Source: Paragorgia papillata (taxonomy: Eukaryota; Cnidaria; Anthozoa; Scleralcyonacea; Coralliidae). Taken from it: a stretch of 64,000 nucleotides of DNA. The DNA lies in assembly GCA_035771165.1 (NCBI GenBank), contig JAWNZC010000087.1, forward strand, positions 7,100,001-7,164,000. The letters are read 5' to 3'. Made by a program: the position numbers and the translations under genes. Shown here piece after piece: positions 21,290 through 31,130 of this stretch (its first letter is position 1; each line of letters opens with the position of its first letter). Below the pieces are notes generated by a model that was not told the DNA's origin, did no database searches, and saw only the letters and a list, made by a program, of their open reading frames with translations.

Positions 21290-22482
21290 ATGCCGAAACT
21301 CCGCAACACTTCCAGAGGCCGCGCATCTCGTGCGCTACCACCCAGGCAGACGACGGCAGTGAGAAACGCTCGCCCGCGTGTCGAAACCGACCCAGTCAAC
21401 TACGAAGACCTTTCTACCGAAAGTCTTACTCTACTGCTCGCACAAAAGAATCTGGCCATCACCGGTCCTCGATCGGCCTTACTCCAACGGCTTCAGAGCT
21501 CCCAAGGTACAACCGTCAATAACCAACCACCACCACCAAGTGCGGTAATCGGCGCCGAGTCACCGACCTCTGCCGTTATCGAACAAGGTACACCTACCCA
21601 ACTGTCACGAGAGTCGTTGCAATTACTAGCGCACGAACTTGCGCCAATTCTACGGGAAACCCTTCAAACCACCGCCGTCCGGCCCATCCATGATGAAACC
21701 AGTCAGACCAGCATCCAACCATCCAACGTCACTCAATCTTTGGACCTTGGAGACCCTCTACAAGTAGCGTCCTTGCTTTCCTCAACGCCAAACCTCTACC
21801 AGCCACCAAGTCACGCCATGCCGCCGCAACCAGAAGTCCCGAGCATATTGGCTATTCAGACCGGCCCAGTTTCGGACCGGCGCGGTTTACAGTAGAAGGT
21901 GAGGGTAGCGTTTCAACACCACTCCCTGGTTTTGGTCCCCCTAGTCGGAAGCAAAAGATCGACAGTGTCGATAAATGGCTTACAGCCTTTGGTGTTTACG
22001 CATGTATAATTGTGTCTAAATTTCCTCATAAGGCCACCCAAATGTTTGCGTATCAACGGATAATACGGGAAGCATCGCAAAAGTTTAAGGGTCTTGTTTG
22101 GTATGCCTACGACATTGAATTTCGAAAACTAGCCGCAAAAACTCCGTCTTTGAATTGAGGCGAACGCCACATCCAACTGTGGCTAGATAAGTTTACAGGT
22201 CTCGCTCGCACTCTATGCTTTGTGTGTGGTAGTGCAGATCATATTTCTGATACGTGCCCTCTTTCCTCTCCAAGGCCATCAAACCAAACAAAGGGATTTG
22301 GTAGACGATCCTACTGCCAAAACTTCAATGGGGGCATACCATGCGCCTCTTCTCCGTGTCCCTTCGAGCACCGATGCAATCGCCCCTCGTGCGGAGAATA
22401 CCATGGGGGCTTCACCCACGACACCCCCCGTGAATCGACTCGTCGAACTGATGAATCGTCGCATCGAAGAAAGCAAAAGTAA
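21290..22482 (+). pseudogene. DIRS gag-like protein with SAP-like helix pair and zinc knuckle, broken
   Basis: Gag-type proteins package element RNA. The first frame (21,290-21,895) opens with a basic segment, then about residues 40-75 read as a SAP-like motif (DLSTESLTLLLAQKNLAITG followed by PRSALLQRLQ), a fold that binds AT-rich DNA in other proteins, and then a P/Q/S/T-rich linker. A frameshift at about 21,866-21,872 moves the continuation to another frame, which carries a capsid-like region (about 21,950-22,190) interrupted by one TGA at about 22,156 where related proteins have tryptophan. The zinc knuckle CFVCGSADHISDTC (C-X2-C-X4-H-X4-C) follows at about 22,219. The frame ends at 22,482 overlapping the start of pol. 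Confidence 0.7.
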
Positions 22483-23962
22483 AGAATTCCTTGCCACAGT
22501 TAATCCTTCTACACCTATTGATTTTGTTTTGTTAGAGTCTATGCTGCAGAACCACCCTGACCCTATTTTTGTTCAGAAGCTTTGTGCCGGGATGAGAGAT
22601 GGTTTTGAAATCGGATATTCTGGGCCCCGTCGCCCCTTTTTCTCTAAAAATGTAAGCACTGCTAATCAAATGAAGGAAATACTCGATATCAACATTTTAG
22701 ACGAAGTTAAACGCGGCCGTACAATAGGTCCATTTACTCAACCACCATTTCCGAACATGCAAATCTATCCTCTAGGCCTTGTTCCCAAGAAAAATTCTCA
22801 AAAATGGCGAACCATCTTCCACTTGTCTTATCCCAATCGGCCTTCCGCAACATACCGGTCCACCCTGAGGACTGGGAACTCTTAGGTATGCAATGGAGAG
22901 GCTTCTATTTCTTTGATAAAGTACTCCCATTTGGCTTACGTAGTGCGCCATTTATCTTTAACATGCTTTCGGACGCCCTGGAGTGGATTCTTAAAAACAC
23001 ACTTCAGTTAAAAAATGTACTCCATATCCTCGACGATTTTTTCGTTGCTGAACCTTACCCACGTTCGAACTGTCTAACCTCGTTAAGTAAGCTTCTTTGC
23101 CTATTTACGGAACTCAACGTTCCTATAGCACCCGGGAAAACATACGCACCTTCTCCGGTACTCGAATTTCTCGGGATTACTCTGGATTCCATACGAAAGG
23201 AAGCCCGCCTGCCAGACGACAAACTTGAGCGCGCTAAGCTAGCAGTTACCATTTGGAAAAAGCGAAAAACTTGCCGCCTAAATGAGCTTCAATCCCTCAT
23301 TGGTACCCTGCAGTTTGCGTGTCGGGTAATTGCACCAGGTCGCACATTTTTACGCCGTATGATAGCATTAACGTGTGGCGTCATTAAGCCTTTCATTTTG
23401 TGACGCTTAACGCCGGTTTTTATCAAGACCTTCTAATGTGGCAAACCTTTTTAACAAATTGGAATGGGGTCAGCCTTTTTCTCGATGTCGTACCGTCCCC
23501 CTCGCCATCTCTCAACCTGTTCACGGACGCTTCAGGAAAAATAGGTTACGGGGGTTATCTCAATGGCCAATGGTTCCAAGGCCGTTGGCTGCCCGAACAT
23601 GTCCTTGGAAATCAAAAGGACTTTCGATTGAATGGCAGGAACTTTTTCCTATCTATCTCGCTTGTTCCATCTGGGGCCCACGTTGGGCACAGAAACGCAT
23701 CTTATTTCTTTGCGACAATGAATCAGTCGTCCAAATTTTGAACTCAAAATCATCAAAAATTGCCAGAATTATGGACCTGGTCCGACCTATTGTTTTGGCA
23801 ACCCTCAGGTTTAATTTTACTTTCACGGCAAAACATATTGCAGGTGTTGACAATGGCATCGCTGATGCCCTATCTCGTTTTCAGATGAACCGTTTCAAGA
23901 CGCTAGCTCCGTTGGCCTCTCCTCGACCTTGCGCCATCCCATCATCAATGATCCATGTTTGA
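22400..23962 (+). pseudogene. DIRS reverse transcriptase and RNase H, catalytic deletion and frameshifts
   Basis: Reads in three to four frames. 22,400-22,850 gives the N-terminal finger region ending QKWRTIFHLSYPN. The next recognisable residues, SAFRNIPVHPEDWELLG, follow at once in another frame. The roughly 45-50 residues that normally lie between, including the first catalytic aspartate of the palm, are missing. Then come LPFGLRSAPFIFN and HILDDFFVAE (second and third catalytic aspartates), the thumb (to 23,403), a frameshift, and RNase H starting LFTDASGKIGYGGYLNG, with another frameshift at about 23,620 before WQELFPIYLA, FLCDNESVV and AGVDNGIADALSR. It cannot make an active polymerase. 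Confidence 0.8.
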
Positions 23963-24939
23963 CTGACCGTGTACATCGGTTAATTGAACATTCCTGGGCT
24001 CCTTCCACAAGGCAAACATATTATGTGGGTATGAAACAATTTATATCATTCTGTCTCAACCAGGTTATTGTCTCGCCACTTACACCTCTACTGCCAGCAA
24101 GTGAAACAACCCTTCTCTACTTTGTGGGTCACCTATCAAAGATCCTGTCCTATGCAACTGTTAAAACTTACCTAGCTGGTGTATCACACCTCCATCTACT
24201 TTTTAATATCCCAATTAACATGGGAAGCATGCGTTTACTGGAACAATCCCTTAAAGGTCTGAAATGCCTCAAAGGAGAGAAAAAGAGAGATCGATGTCCT
24301 ATTACCGTCCAGGTTATGCAATCGTTATACTCGGAACTAAATCCTGATTTCACTAACAATATTGATAATGTTATGTTATGGGCAGCATTTACGCTGGCCT
24401 TCTTTGGTTTTCTGCGTTGCAGCGAATTTACATGCAACTCTTCATTCCAACCATGTTTCCACCTGTCACGTAAAGATATAGTATTCCACCCCAATGTCTC
24501 CAGTCCCGAACACTTTGATGTTCTCATCAAGCGCTCCAAAACAGACCCGTTCCGTACTGGCTGTCTCCTGACTATCGGTAAAACCACCAATACATTGTGT
24601 CCCGTTAAAGCCATGAGAAACTATCTACTCCAATGTCCAGCCTCCAACTTGGACCAGCCTCTTTTCCGGTTTGGATCGGGTTCTCCGCTCACCCGCACGT
24701 CCCTAACCGAGAAGCTAAGAACCATTCTCCGACAGCAGGGCTTCGACCAAAGATTATATGCAACGCACAGCTTCCGAATAGGCGCAGCAACAATAGTTGG
24801 ATCGATAGGTCTTCTTACATGGCTCATCAAGACCCTTGGCAGATGGTCATCTGACTGCTACCAACGCTACATCCGTACCCCGAAGGAACTTCTTATCTCC
24901 GTGTCCGCCAAGCTGACTTCTCAAACAAAGAACCAGTAG
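23929..24939 (+). CDS. Tyrosine recombinase of the DIRS-like element, intact frame
   Basis: A complete 336-codon frame. The N-terminal half (from about WAPSTRQTYYVGMKQF) is the core-binding domain. The catalytic domain shows arginine I in FFGFLRCSEF, the H-X-X-R box as THSFRIGAA, and the WSSDCYQRYIR segment with the histidine/tryptophan position and the nucleophilic tyrosine. Tyrosine recombinases cut and rejoin DNA through a phosphotyrosine link; in DIRS elements they insert the circular cDNA. The start shown lies inside the pol tail, and the true N-terminus may be a little upstream or downstream because pol itself is broken. The frame is unbroken while gag and pol of the same element are decayed. 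Confidence 0.85.
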   Translation: MRHPIINDPCLTDRVHRLIEHSWAPSTRQTYYVGMKQFISFCLNQVIVSPLTPLLPASETTLLYFVGHLSKILSYATVKTYLAGVSHLHLLFNIPINMGSMRLLEQSLKGLKCLKGEKKRDRCPITVQVMQSLYSELNPDFTNNIDNVMLWAAFTLAFFGFLRCSEFTCNSSFQPCFHLSRKDIVFHPNVSSPEHFDVLIKRSKTDPFRTGCLLTIGKTTNTLCPVKAMRNYLLQCPASNLDQPLFRFGSGSPLTRTSLTEKLRTILRQQGFDQRLYATHSFRIGAATIVGSIGLLTWLIKTLGRWSSDCYQRYIRTPKELLISVSAKLTSQTKNQ

Positions 24940-24945
24940 ACAAAC

Positions 24946-26149
24946 CATCTAGCTAAGTATCTAGTAAATAGCTATAAATATAGTTAAGGACAGTTTCAGT
25001 TAAATGCAGCAATGCCAACTAAAGTATAGTTACGAACATAGTCTTGTCGTGTCTTCTATGTTCAGCTGGTGGAGCACAAAATTCAAGATACAAAAATATA
25101 TATATATACAAGAATACAAGAACGTTGCATGCATGTATAAGGTAAAAAAAAAAGAAGAAAAAAAAAAGATAAATAAAAATTATATATAAATAAATAAATA
25201 AATTATAATCTCGAATCAAATATAGAAAAAACAAAAAATTTCTCGAATTCTGAGGAAAAATTTCTCGAATTTTGTGCCTAACCCTCTGAACCCTAGAACA
25301 CTCCGACAGCGCCTCAATTGACACTGCCGCCTACTATAAATAGGCACCATTCCAAACTGCCACCTTACTAATAGTAAAGGGGTCATCCAGGACTAGCAAG
25401 TACTTTTCCTGAGCGACCTACTCAGCAGTGGCGAGGCTGGGCATAGCAGCGGGTCACGATGTGCAAATTTCGGATCACGTGAGCATAGTAACAGGACATG
25501 CAAAAAAAAAAAAAAAAATTCGACGATATCTGATATCGGGAAAAATAACCCACCATCCCAATGCAATGATAACGATTTAAGAAAAAAAACCCAAAAAACC
25601 GGAAAAAACCCCGCAATGATTTAAAATTTTAGCGGTCATGCTAAGCATGACTAAAAATTCCTCAAAAATATCTGTTGGTCGATAAGCTTTTCTTAGTTTC
25701 TGAATGTCGCCATGCTTAATTTGGGATTTGCGTAGCGTGACCTGTTGCTGTGCTTGGCTTCGCCACTGCTCCCCAGAGAGTTCTTGCTATCTGGGACCTA
25801 GAAATATTGCCCGGCTTCAGTGGAGGAATTTGCAACCTCGCTCCTTCGTTACTCGGCTACAATTCATGGGCAGGGAAGTGCTGTCTGTCGGACAACCCTT
25901 CACCACGTGAAGCCTCCGATTGGGTCATTCAGGACTAGCACCTTACTAATAGCGGGTCGCCTGGCCGGCTAGTACTTTTCCTGACTGACCTGCCCAGAGA
26001 GTTCTCGCTTTCTGGGACCTAGGCAGGGATTATAGTCCCTAGAGTCTAGGATTTTAAATGCTTCCCTGCCCCAATTGTTGCCACAAAATATTTTCTTTTC
26101 TTTTCCGATTTTATTCCGCCAATATTGGTCAGCAACAGATAAAGATCCC
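24946..26149. other. Non-coding stretch after the DIRS element
   Basis: AT-rich, with TA and A homopolymer runs (25,096-25,110; 25,502-25,518) and an imperfect direct repeat of CACCTTACTAATAG with TAGTACTTTTCCTGA (about 25,362-25,420 and 25,940-25,990). AGAGTTCTTGCTATCTGGGA and AGAGTTCTCGCTTTCTGGGA (about 25,776 and 25,997) are a second repeated pair. This may hold the DIRS 3' end, but I cannot place it. No gene is visible. Confidence 0.45.
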
Positions 26150-26239
26150 TAACAAACAATTAAAGAATAAAAATAGAAGAAAACAGACATCCCGAATAGT
26201 CATCAACCTCAGAGAGAAAACACTAACCAAGGAAGAAGA

Positions 26240-27905
26240 AAAGGTATTATCTCTAGGTTTGAATTTTGCGGTACTGAGTTCCAAGATCTATATCAAAGGA
26301 AGAAATTGTCCAACAACTTGAGCCTAAACTGTATTTCCTGCTGGGTGAAGCTGCCAACAACGTTCGAGTCCAAGTTTCAGAAACAATCCGCCAAGCAAAG
26401 CTACCGAAAACAACCTTAGGAAAGAAGAAAAGATTGCTTTATCAAACCTAAGATCAGATAAGTCAGTACATATTTTAAAAGCAGATAAGAGTAATGCTAC
26501 TGTTATTTTAGATCGTGAAGAATATGACAACATAAGTGCTCTATTAGATACTCCAACTTATAGAGAGTTAAAACGTGATCCGACACCTAGCATTGAACAT
26601 AAGGTTTCTAGTAAATTGTTAGAACTTTGTAAGATGGAAAGTTTACCTAAAAACCTCTACCGACGTCTACGCCCTTCTGCTTCAATATGTCCAAAGTTTT
26701 ATGGTCTTCCAAAGATTCATAAAACGAATGTCCCATTTCGTCCAATAGTGGCTTCACGTGGCTCTCCAACATATACCTTAGCACAATATCTTGCTACTGT
26801 TTTGAAGCCATTGGTAGGTAAGTCCTTTCACCATGTATTAAATTCTAAGGAATTTGTCTCTGAAATTAAGACCCTTAAGTTAGTTAATGATGATATATTA
26901 GTTAGTTTTGATGTTGTTAGTTTGTTTACGAATGTTCCCATTGAAACAGCGTGCTAATTGATTGCAAAAGAAAGACTTCTTCTAAATAAAACGCTCGTTA
27001 AAAGAACGAATCTTCATGCAGATCAGGTCTATGAACTGTTGACGCTGTGCCTTACATTAACTTGTTTTCAATGGCGGAACAGATTTTTCGAGCAAACGAC
27101 TGGAGCAGCAATGGGTTCCCCATTGTCTCCAATCATGGTAAACTTATACGTGGAGGAATTTGAGAAGAAGGCTCTTGCAACTGCTCTGTTAAAATCAGGT
27201 ATGTGGAAACGTTATGTTGATGATATGTTAAGTACCTGGCCACACGGTTTGAATGCTTTGTCTACTTTTCTTGACCATTTTAACAGCATACACCCTTCAA
27301 TCAAATTCACTGTGGAATTACAAAATCAAGACAAATCTATCCGTTTTTGGACGTTTTGCTTTCCATTAAACCAGATGGGACTTTAAGTCATAATGTGTAT
27401 CGAAAACCAACACACACTGACAGATACCTTAACTACACTTCATTCCACCATCCAAGTATCAAATTGTCTGTGTGCAAAACTTTCGTTCACCAAGCGCGAA
27501 CAATTTGTGACAAAGAACATCTTCAGGATGAATTAGATCACCATAGGCTGGTTTTAACTAACAACGGTTTTCCTGAGAAGATGATTCAAGCTTCTATGAC
27601 ACGTTCGGTACATCCGGGCCTGGACATCTAAGCCTGGAGTGTATCACATTATGTGTGAGTGTGGCTTGGTATACATCGTGGAAACGGGAAGAAATCTCTC
27701 AACTCGCCTGAACGAGCACAAGATATGTTGCATAAAAGCCCAACATGACAAATCTGCTGTTGCCAAACACGCTTGGAAGTATGACCAGCGTGTTAAGTGG
27801 GAAGAGTCGTCACTCTTAACCAGCGATAAGCAATATTTCACGTGAAGAACAAGGGAGTCTATTGAGATTGCAAAACATCACACTATTTCTCAGGAGGGAC
27901 AGCCA
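26240..27905 (+). pseudogene. Penelope-like reverse transcriptase/GIY-YIG, copy C, broken
   Basis: Less frameshifted than copy B in the palm region. The frame 26,616-26,957 runs from LYRRLRPSASICPKFYGLPK to VSFDVVSLFTNVPIE, with the first catalytic aspartate, and is closed by a TAA. After it, 26,958-27,386 gives GAAMGSPLSPIMVNLYVEEF and KRYVDDML with the catalytic aspartates. A frameshift precedes LSIKPDGTLSHNVYRKPTHT (about 27,355-27,415). Between this and the nuclease a deletion of roughly 160 bp relative to copy B (after 27,620) removes the linker; the nuclease remnant reads CECGLVYIVETGRN, so the YIG motif has become YIV. The DKx segment is [17 protein letters not shown]. Confidence 0.85.
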
Positions 27906-28060
27906 TTAAACAGCACGTAGTGTGCCTTATTCGGAGAACATTCTTTATTTTGTTTTTCTAATTAATGAAATTGACGTGATACGCCATTGTATTCTTACGT
28001 GATTTAATTGATCAGTTGCTTAGTTTACAGATGAGGTGAGCCAGCAGCTTGTTGTAATTG

Positions 28061-28099
28061 CTCTGATGAAGGCCTGAGTCAACAGCCCGAAAGCTTAGC
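28061..28099 (+). ncRNA. Hammerhead-like motif in the 3' tail of Penelope copy C
   Basis: CTGATGA (28,063-28,069), a GGC/GCC helix around CTGAGTCAACA, then GAAA (28,089-28,092). The helix is stronger than in copy B. The nucleotides after GAAA (GCUUAGC) can form a GC/GC helix but lack the U expected before the cleavage base, so activity is doubtful. Confidence 0.4.
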
Positions 28100-28130
28100 A
28101 AAGAAATATTTACGTGGTGTTTCCACAAAA

Positions 28131-28616
28131 CGTATTACTCGGGCTACTGTGGTGGGCCGAGTTTAGGTTTTGGCTCCGTTTCTGTGAGTTTTTTTCGGTG
28201 TCACAAAATTGCATTTTTGCACAATTTACTATCGGTAATGCATTGCGACCGTAAGGCCATAAAATTGCATAAAATCTGTTTTCAACAGCGGTTGTGCGCG
28301 ATGATCATTGTTGAGACAAATCAATGCATGTGTTACCAGAGTCTATCAGTAAAGATTAGAACGAAAGCGATATAGTATCACTTTCATTTGACAATACGAT
28401 TAGCGAATGCGTTTCCTGTTTTTCCCAATTACTCGGGCTACCTGTGGTAGCCGAGTCTAGGTTTACCCTCCGTTTTTGTTTTTTTTCTATGTACATGTCG
28501 AGACACGTGATCGAGATATTGCATTGCAATTACATGGCTTTGGCACTTTTCGAATCTGAGCGTGCTAAATTTGCTAATTTTCATGCGCCATTTCTAAGGT
28601 TCCCACAGTGCAGTTA
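28131..28616. repeat. Hairpin repeats downstream of Penelope copy C
   Basis: Two ACTCGG...CCGAGT hairpins (28,137-28,162 and 28,431-28,456), each followed by T-rich sequence. The first 180 bp matches 9,266-9,425. No gene. Confidence 0.55.
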
Positions 28617-29138
28617 TCTACTCGCTTCCTGTAGTCATTTAAAGAGGCAACATCAACATTTGAACTAGTCCAAATTATGTATGCTACGTCAAGATTTGGA
28701 AATCTTCTCCTAAAGGCTTCCCTTGTCCTTGTTGGGCTTCTTGTTTCATGATAGGAAAGTACCATGATTGCTCTTTCCTCGGGAGTGAATTGTTGTCCAA
28801 GCATCTTAAGACGGATGAAGTAAAGTGCACTTCTGCCTGCATGACAAACATGTGCATGGAACTCTCATGAGCATTGTTATTACCCCAGAGGAACCCCACA
28901 TGATTTGGTGCCGCATTGCTTCATTTGGAATCAAACTTTATTCCCCTGTGGTCAGTTTTCACATGCATATGTATTCAAACTTGTATTCCGCACTCAAACA
29001 AATCTGTGCTCAAAAACGGGATGGGCGACATTCGTTTGGGACACCCTGTATTTTTCCAAATCTGTAGGTATCATAGATAATTTGGACAAGTTCAAATTTT
29101 GATGTTGCCCCTTTAAATGACTCCAGGAAGCGAGTAGA
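28617..29138 (-). mobile_element. Mariner-type deletion derivative with DUF4817-like HTH remnant
   Basis: TA flanks both ends (28,615-28,616 and 29,139-29,140). Terminal inverted repeats of about 75 bp start TCTACTCGCTTCC and contain GTCATTTAAAG and GGCAACATCAA in order. On the minus strand a frame beginning at 28,804 reads MLGQQFTPEERAIMVLSYHE then REAFRRRFPN, the pattern of the DUF4817-type helix-turn-helix found at the N-terminus of some mariner-like transposases. After the HTH the frame runs straight into the left terminal repeat. The catalytic domain is absent, so the element is an internal deletion product needing a transposase from elsewhere. Confidence 0.75.
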
Positions 29139-30036
29139 TAATTATTTAGCTCTGAATATTTCAGACAACAAAGAAGGAGTGATGGTCTTTCGGGTGATAT
29201 AAAAATTTACTTCTTGTACCCAAATTAAAGAAGATGCAGTACAAAAATGGGACACCCAGTCACACCCTGTATAGAAGACAATTTGTCAAATTGTCGTAAT
29301 TTTAAATTTTAACACCCGCAAGTCGATAATTAAAAGTACCTCTAACCGTACAATCAAAATAGCTTTCTGAATCTCAGTGCGGTTCTACATTGCATAACTT
29401 CATTGCGTCTGAAATTAATGTACATTTAAACAAACGTTTGTGTGCACTGTTTATATGGGCTATAGCATGCCAAGGTTCAGCAGTTTGCAGCAATCACTGA
29501 TTAGTAGCAGGATTAGGGTTGGAGCTTGGGTAAGGGCTAGAATTAAGCATTATTGTAAAGTTATTTAATAAGGGCATTTAAAAAATAATTATTATTAATG
29601 ACTATTGTCAATTCTAGGTGATACATGAAAGTATATGCTGATATTTCACAAGATTATCGAGCACTTTCAGTATGTTTTTGTGAACAATTTACATTGTTCA
29701 ATCATTATATGTAAGCCAAATAAATACCAGTATCCGCGTGTACGCAATGCGTACCTATTTTTATTTTTTCCGCCCCACAAAACTGCAAAATTGCGCAATA
29801 CCTCCCATATATGGAGCCTACACTTCGAGTGTTCGGTCACTTCGAAAATTCATCGACAGTCATGTTCCTTAGTTCCTATTCTGTGGAACTTTGTATCAAG
29901 CACATCACTGATCAACCATATAAGCAATTTACTTGGAAAACCTACCAACAATTTCGTCAAAGGCAAAGCTAGTCGAAGCTGTTGCATCCAAGTGGCAACC
30001 GACAACGATATACAGTATATTTTTCTCATGGCTAAA
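29139..30036. other. No recognisable feature
   Basis: AT-rich sequence between the mariner derivative and the Gypsy element. The 136-codon frame at 29,635-30,045 ends inside the LTR and has no recognisable domain. Nothing else is visible. Confidence 0.35.
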
Positions 30037-30040
30037 CAGG

Positions 30041-30242
30041 TGTAGAATAGAGTTAAACTTATTGACGATTTATGGTTGTTGCGTAAGCACACTAACTTGA
30101 GTGACTTGCGTATGACTTAATTCTGGCGTCAGCCTACAGTTAGATTTTAACGAGTTTGGTCTGTTGGGTTGTACTGCAGCTTTAGTTGCGGCTTTGTTGT
30201 ATTTACATATTCACAATATTCTTAATAAAGTATTATTCTACA
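30041..30242 (+). repeat. 5' LTR of the Gypsy element
   Basis: 202 bp, TG...CA ends. Contains AATAAAG near the 3' end, a possible polyadenylation signal. Differs from the 3' LTR by about ten bases of indel plus substitutions, so the insertion is not recent. Confidence 0.9.
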
Positions 30243-30243
30243 T

Positions 30244-30256
30244 TGGTGGCAGCGGT
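30244..30256 (+). promoter_or_regulatory. Primer-binding-type site
   Basis: TGGTGGCAGCGG begins one base after the 5' LTR. Gypsy elements prime minus-strand synthesis from a tRNA 3' end (complement begins TGG). I do not assign the tRNA species. Confidence 0.7.
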
Positions 30257-30263
30257 AAAGTTA

Positions 30264-31128
30264 TGGAACAAGAACTAAGGAAGGAAATTGAACGACTTAC
30301 CAATCGTGTACAAGAACTCGAAGCGCATGGAAATGACGAAATCCAGGAAATTAGATCGTCGGGAAGTACTATGACAAAAGCAAGACCAAGAGCAAAACCT
30401 GATGTCTTTTCAGCAACAGATACATCATTCAACGATTGGCTGCATCACTTTGAGTTGTGTGCCAAGATAAACGAATGATCAAACGAGCAGTTACGCCAAC
30501 AGTAATTGGCAGTCTGTTTGAGAAGGCGAGCACAGAAAGTGTATACAACACTTCCACAAGTGGAACAAGAATCTTACGAGAAACTGGTCTCTGCACTCCG
30601 CCTCAACTTTGAACCACCACAACAACGCGCTATCCATAAATTGGCATTTCGAAACAGGAAAAGAAACAGGGCGAAAGCCTGGTTGATTTGGCTACACGCT
30701 TGCGTCATCTTGCAACGAAAGCGTTTCCAGGACAAGAGGGAAGAGCAACCGAAGAAGAGCTTCTGGAACAGTTTAGAAGCGCTTTAGATTCATGTGAACT
30801 ACGCCTGGGTGTCAGCCAAACGTCTCCCGAAACTATGGATACTGCTCTTCAAGCGGCATTGAAGCTGGAAACAATTTTCACAGTGGAAAACAACAAGCGT
30901 GTAATCAACGAAGTCAGCATGGCTTCCCACGAAGCTCAACCGCTGGGACAAGCTCAAGTACACAACGCGGGCGCACATGAGAAATTACCAAATTGGGTGA
31001 AGGAAATGAAACCATTCTCTTCGCGAATCTGCTGGGAAGAAACAGCGAACTACAAAGAAGAAATTACTGCTATCTGTGTGCAGAGATGGGACATTATAAG
31101 AGAGATTGCCCCAACGCTTCGATCAAAA
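30264..31128 (+). pseudogene. Gypsy gag, broken
   Basis: Starts with MEQELRKEIERLTNRVQELE, a short coiled coil, followed by PDVFSATDTSFNDWLHHFEL, the start of a capsid-type domain. A TGA at 30,476 and frameshifts near 30,680 and about 31,060 break it. The capsid continuation reads from about 30,510 to 31,000. The zinc knuckle CYLCAEMGHYKRDC (C-X2-C-X4-H-X4-C) is in yet another frame at about 31,069-31,110 and is followed by a stop near 31,128. Gag assembles the particle and the knuckle binds RNA. Confidence 0.75.
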
Positions 31129-31130
31129 TA

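Larger units (their letters stand above)
21190..24945 (+). mobile_element. DIRS-like tyrosine-recombinase retroelement
   Basis: Three coding blocks stand in the usual DIRS order: gag-like, then reverse transcriptase with RNase H, then tyrosine recombinase. The recombinase frame overlaps the end of pol by 34 bases. DIRS elements integrate through a circular intermediate using the recombinase and leave no target duplication. I searched by eye for inverted terminal repeats and for split direct repeats next to 21,190 and 24,945 and found only a CAGCAATGCC match (about 21,286 and 25,006), which is too short to define the ends. The outer limits are therefore those of the coding region. Confidence 0.85.
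26150..28130 (+). mobile_element. Penelope-like retroelement copy C, 5' truncated
   Basis: Aligns with copy B from its internal position of about 7,165 onward through the 3' tail, so the first roughly 470 bp of the element are missing. 5' truncation is common for elements copied from RNA. The 3' part, including the hammerhead-like motif and the downstream hairpin, is retained. Confidence 0.8.

Noticed and set aside
24946..25400. Terminal repeats of the DIRS element
   Set aside because: Only a ten-base CAGCAATGCC match to the gag start was found; too short to call a split direct or inverted repeat.
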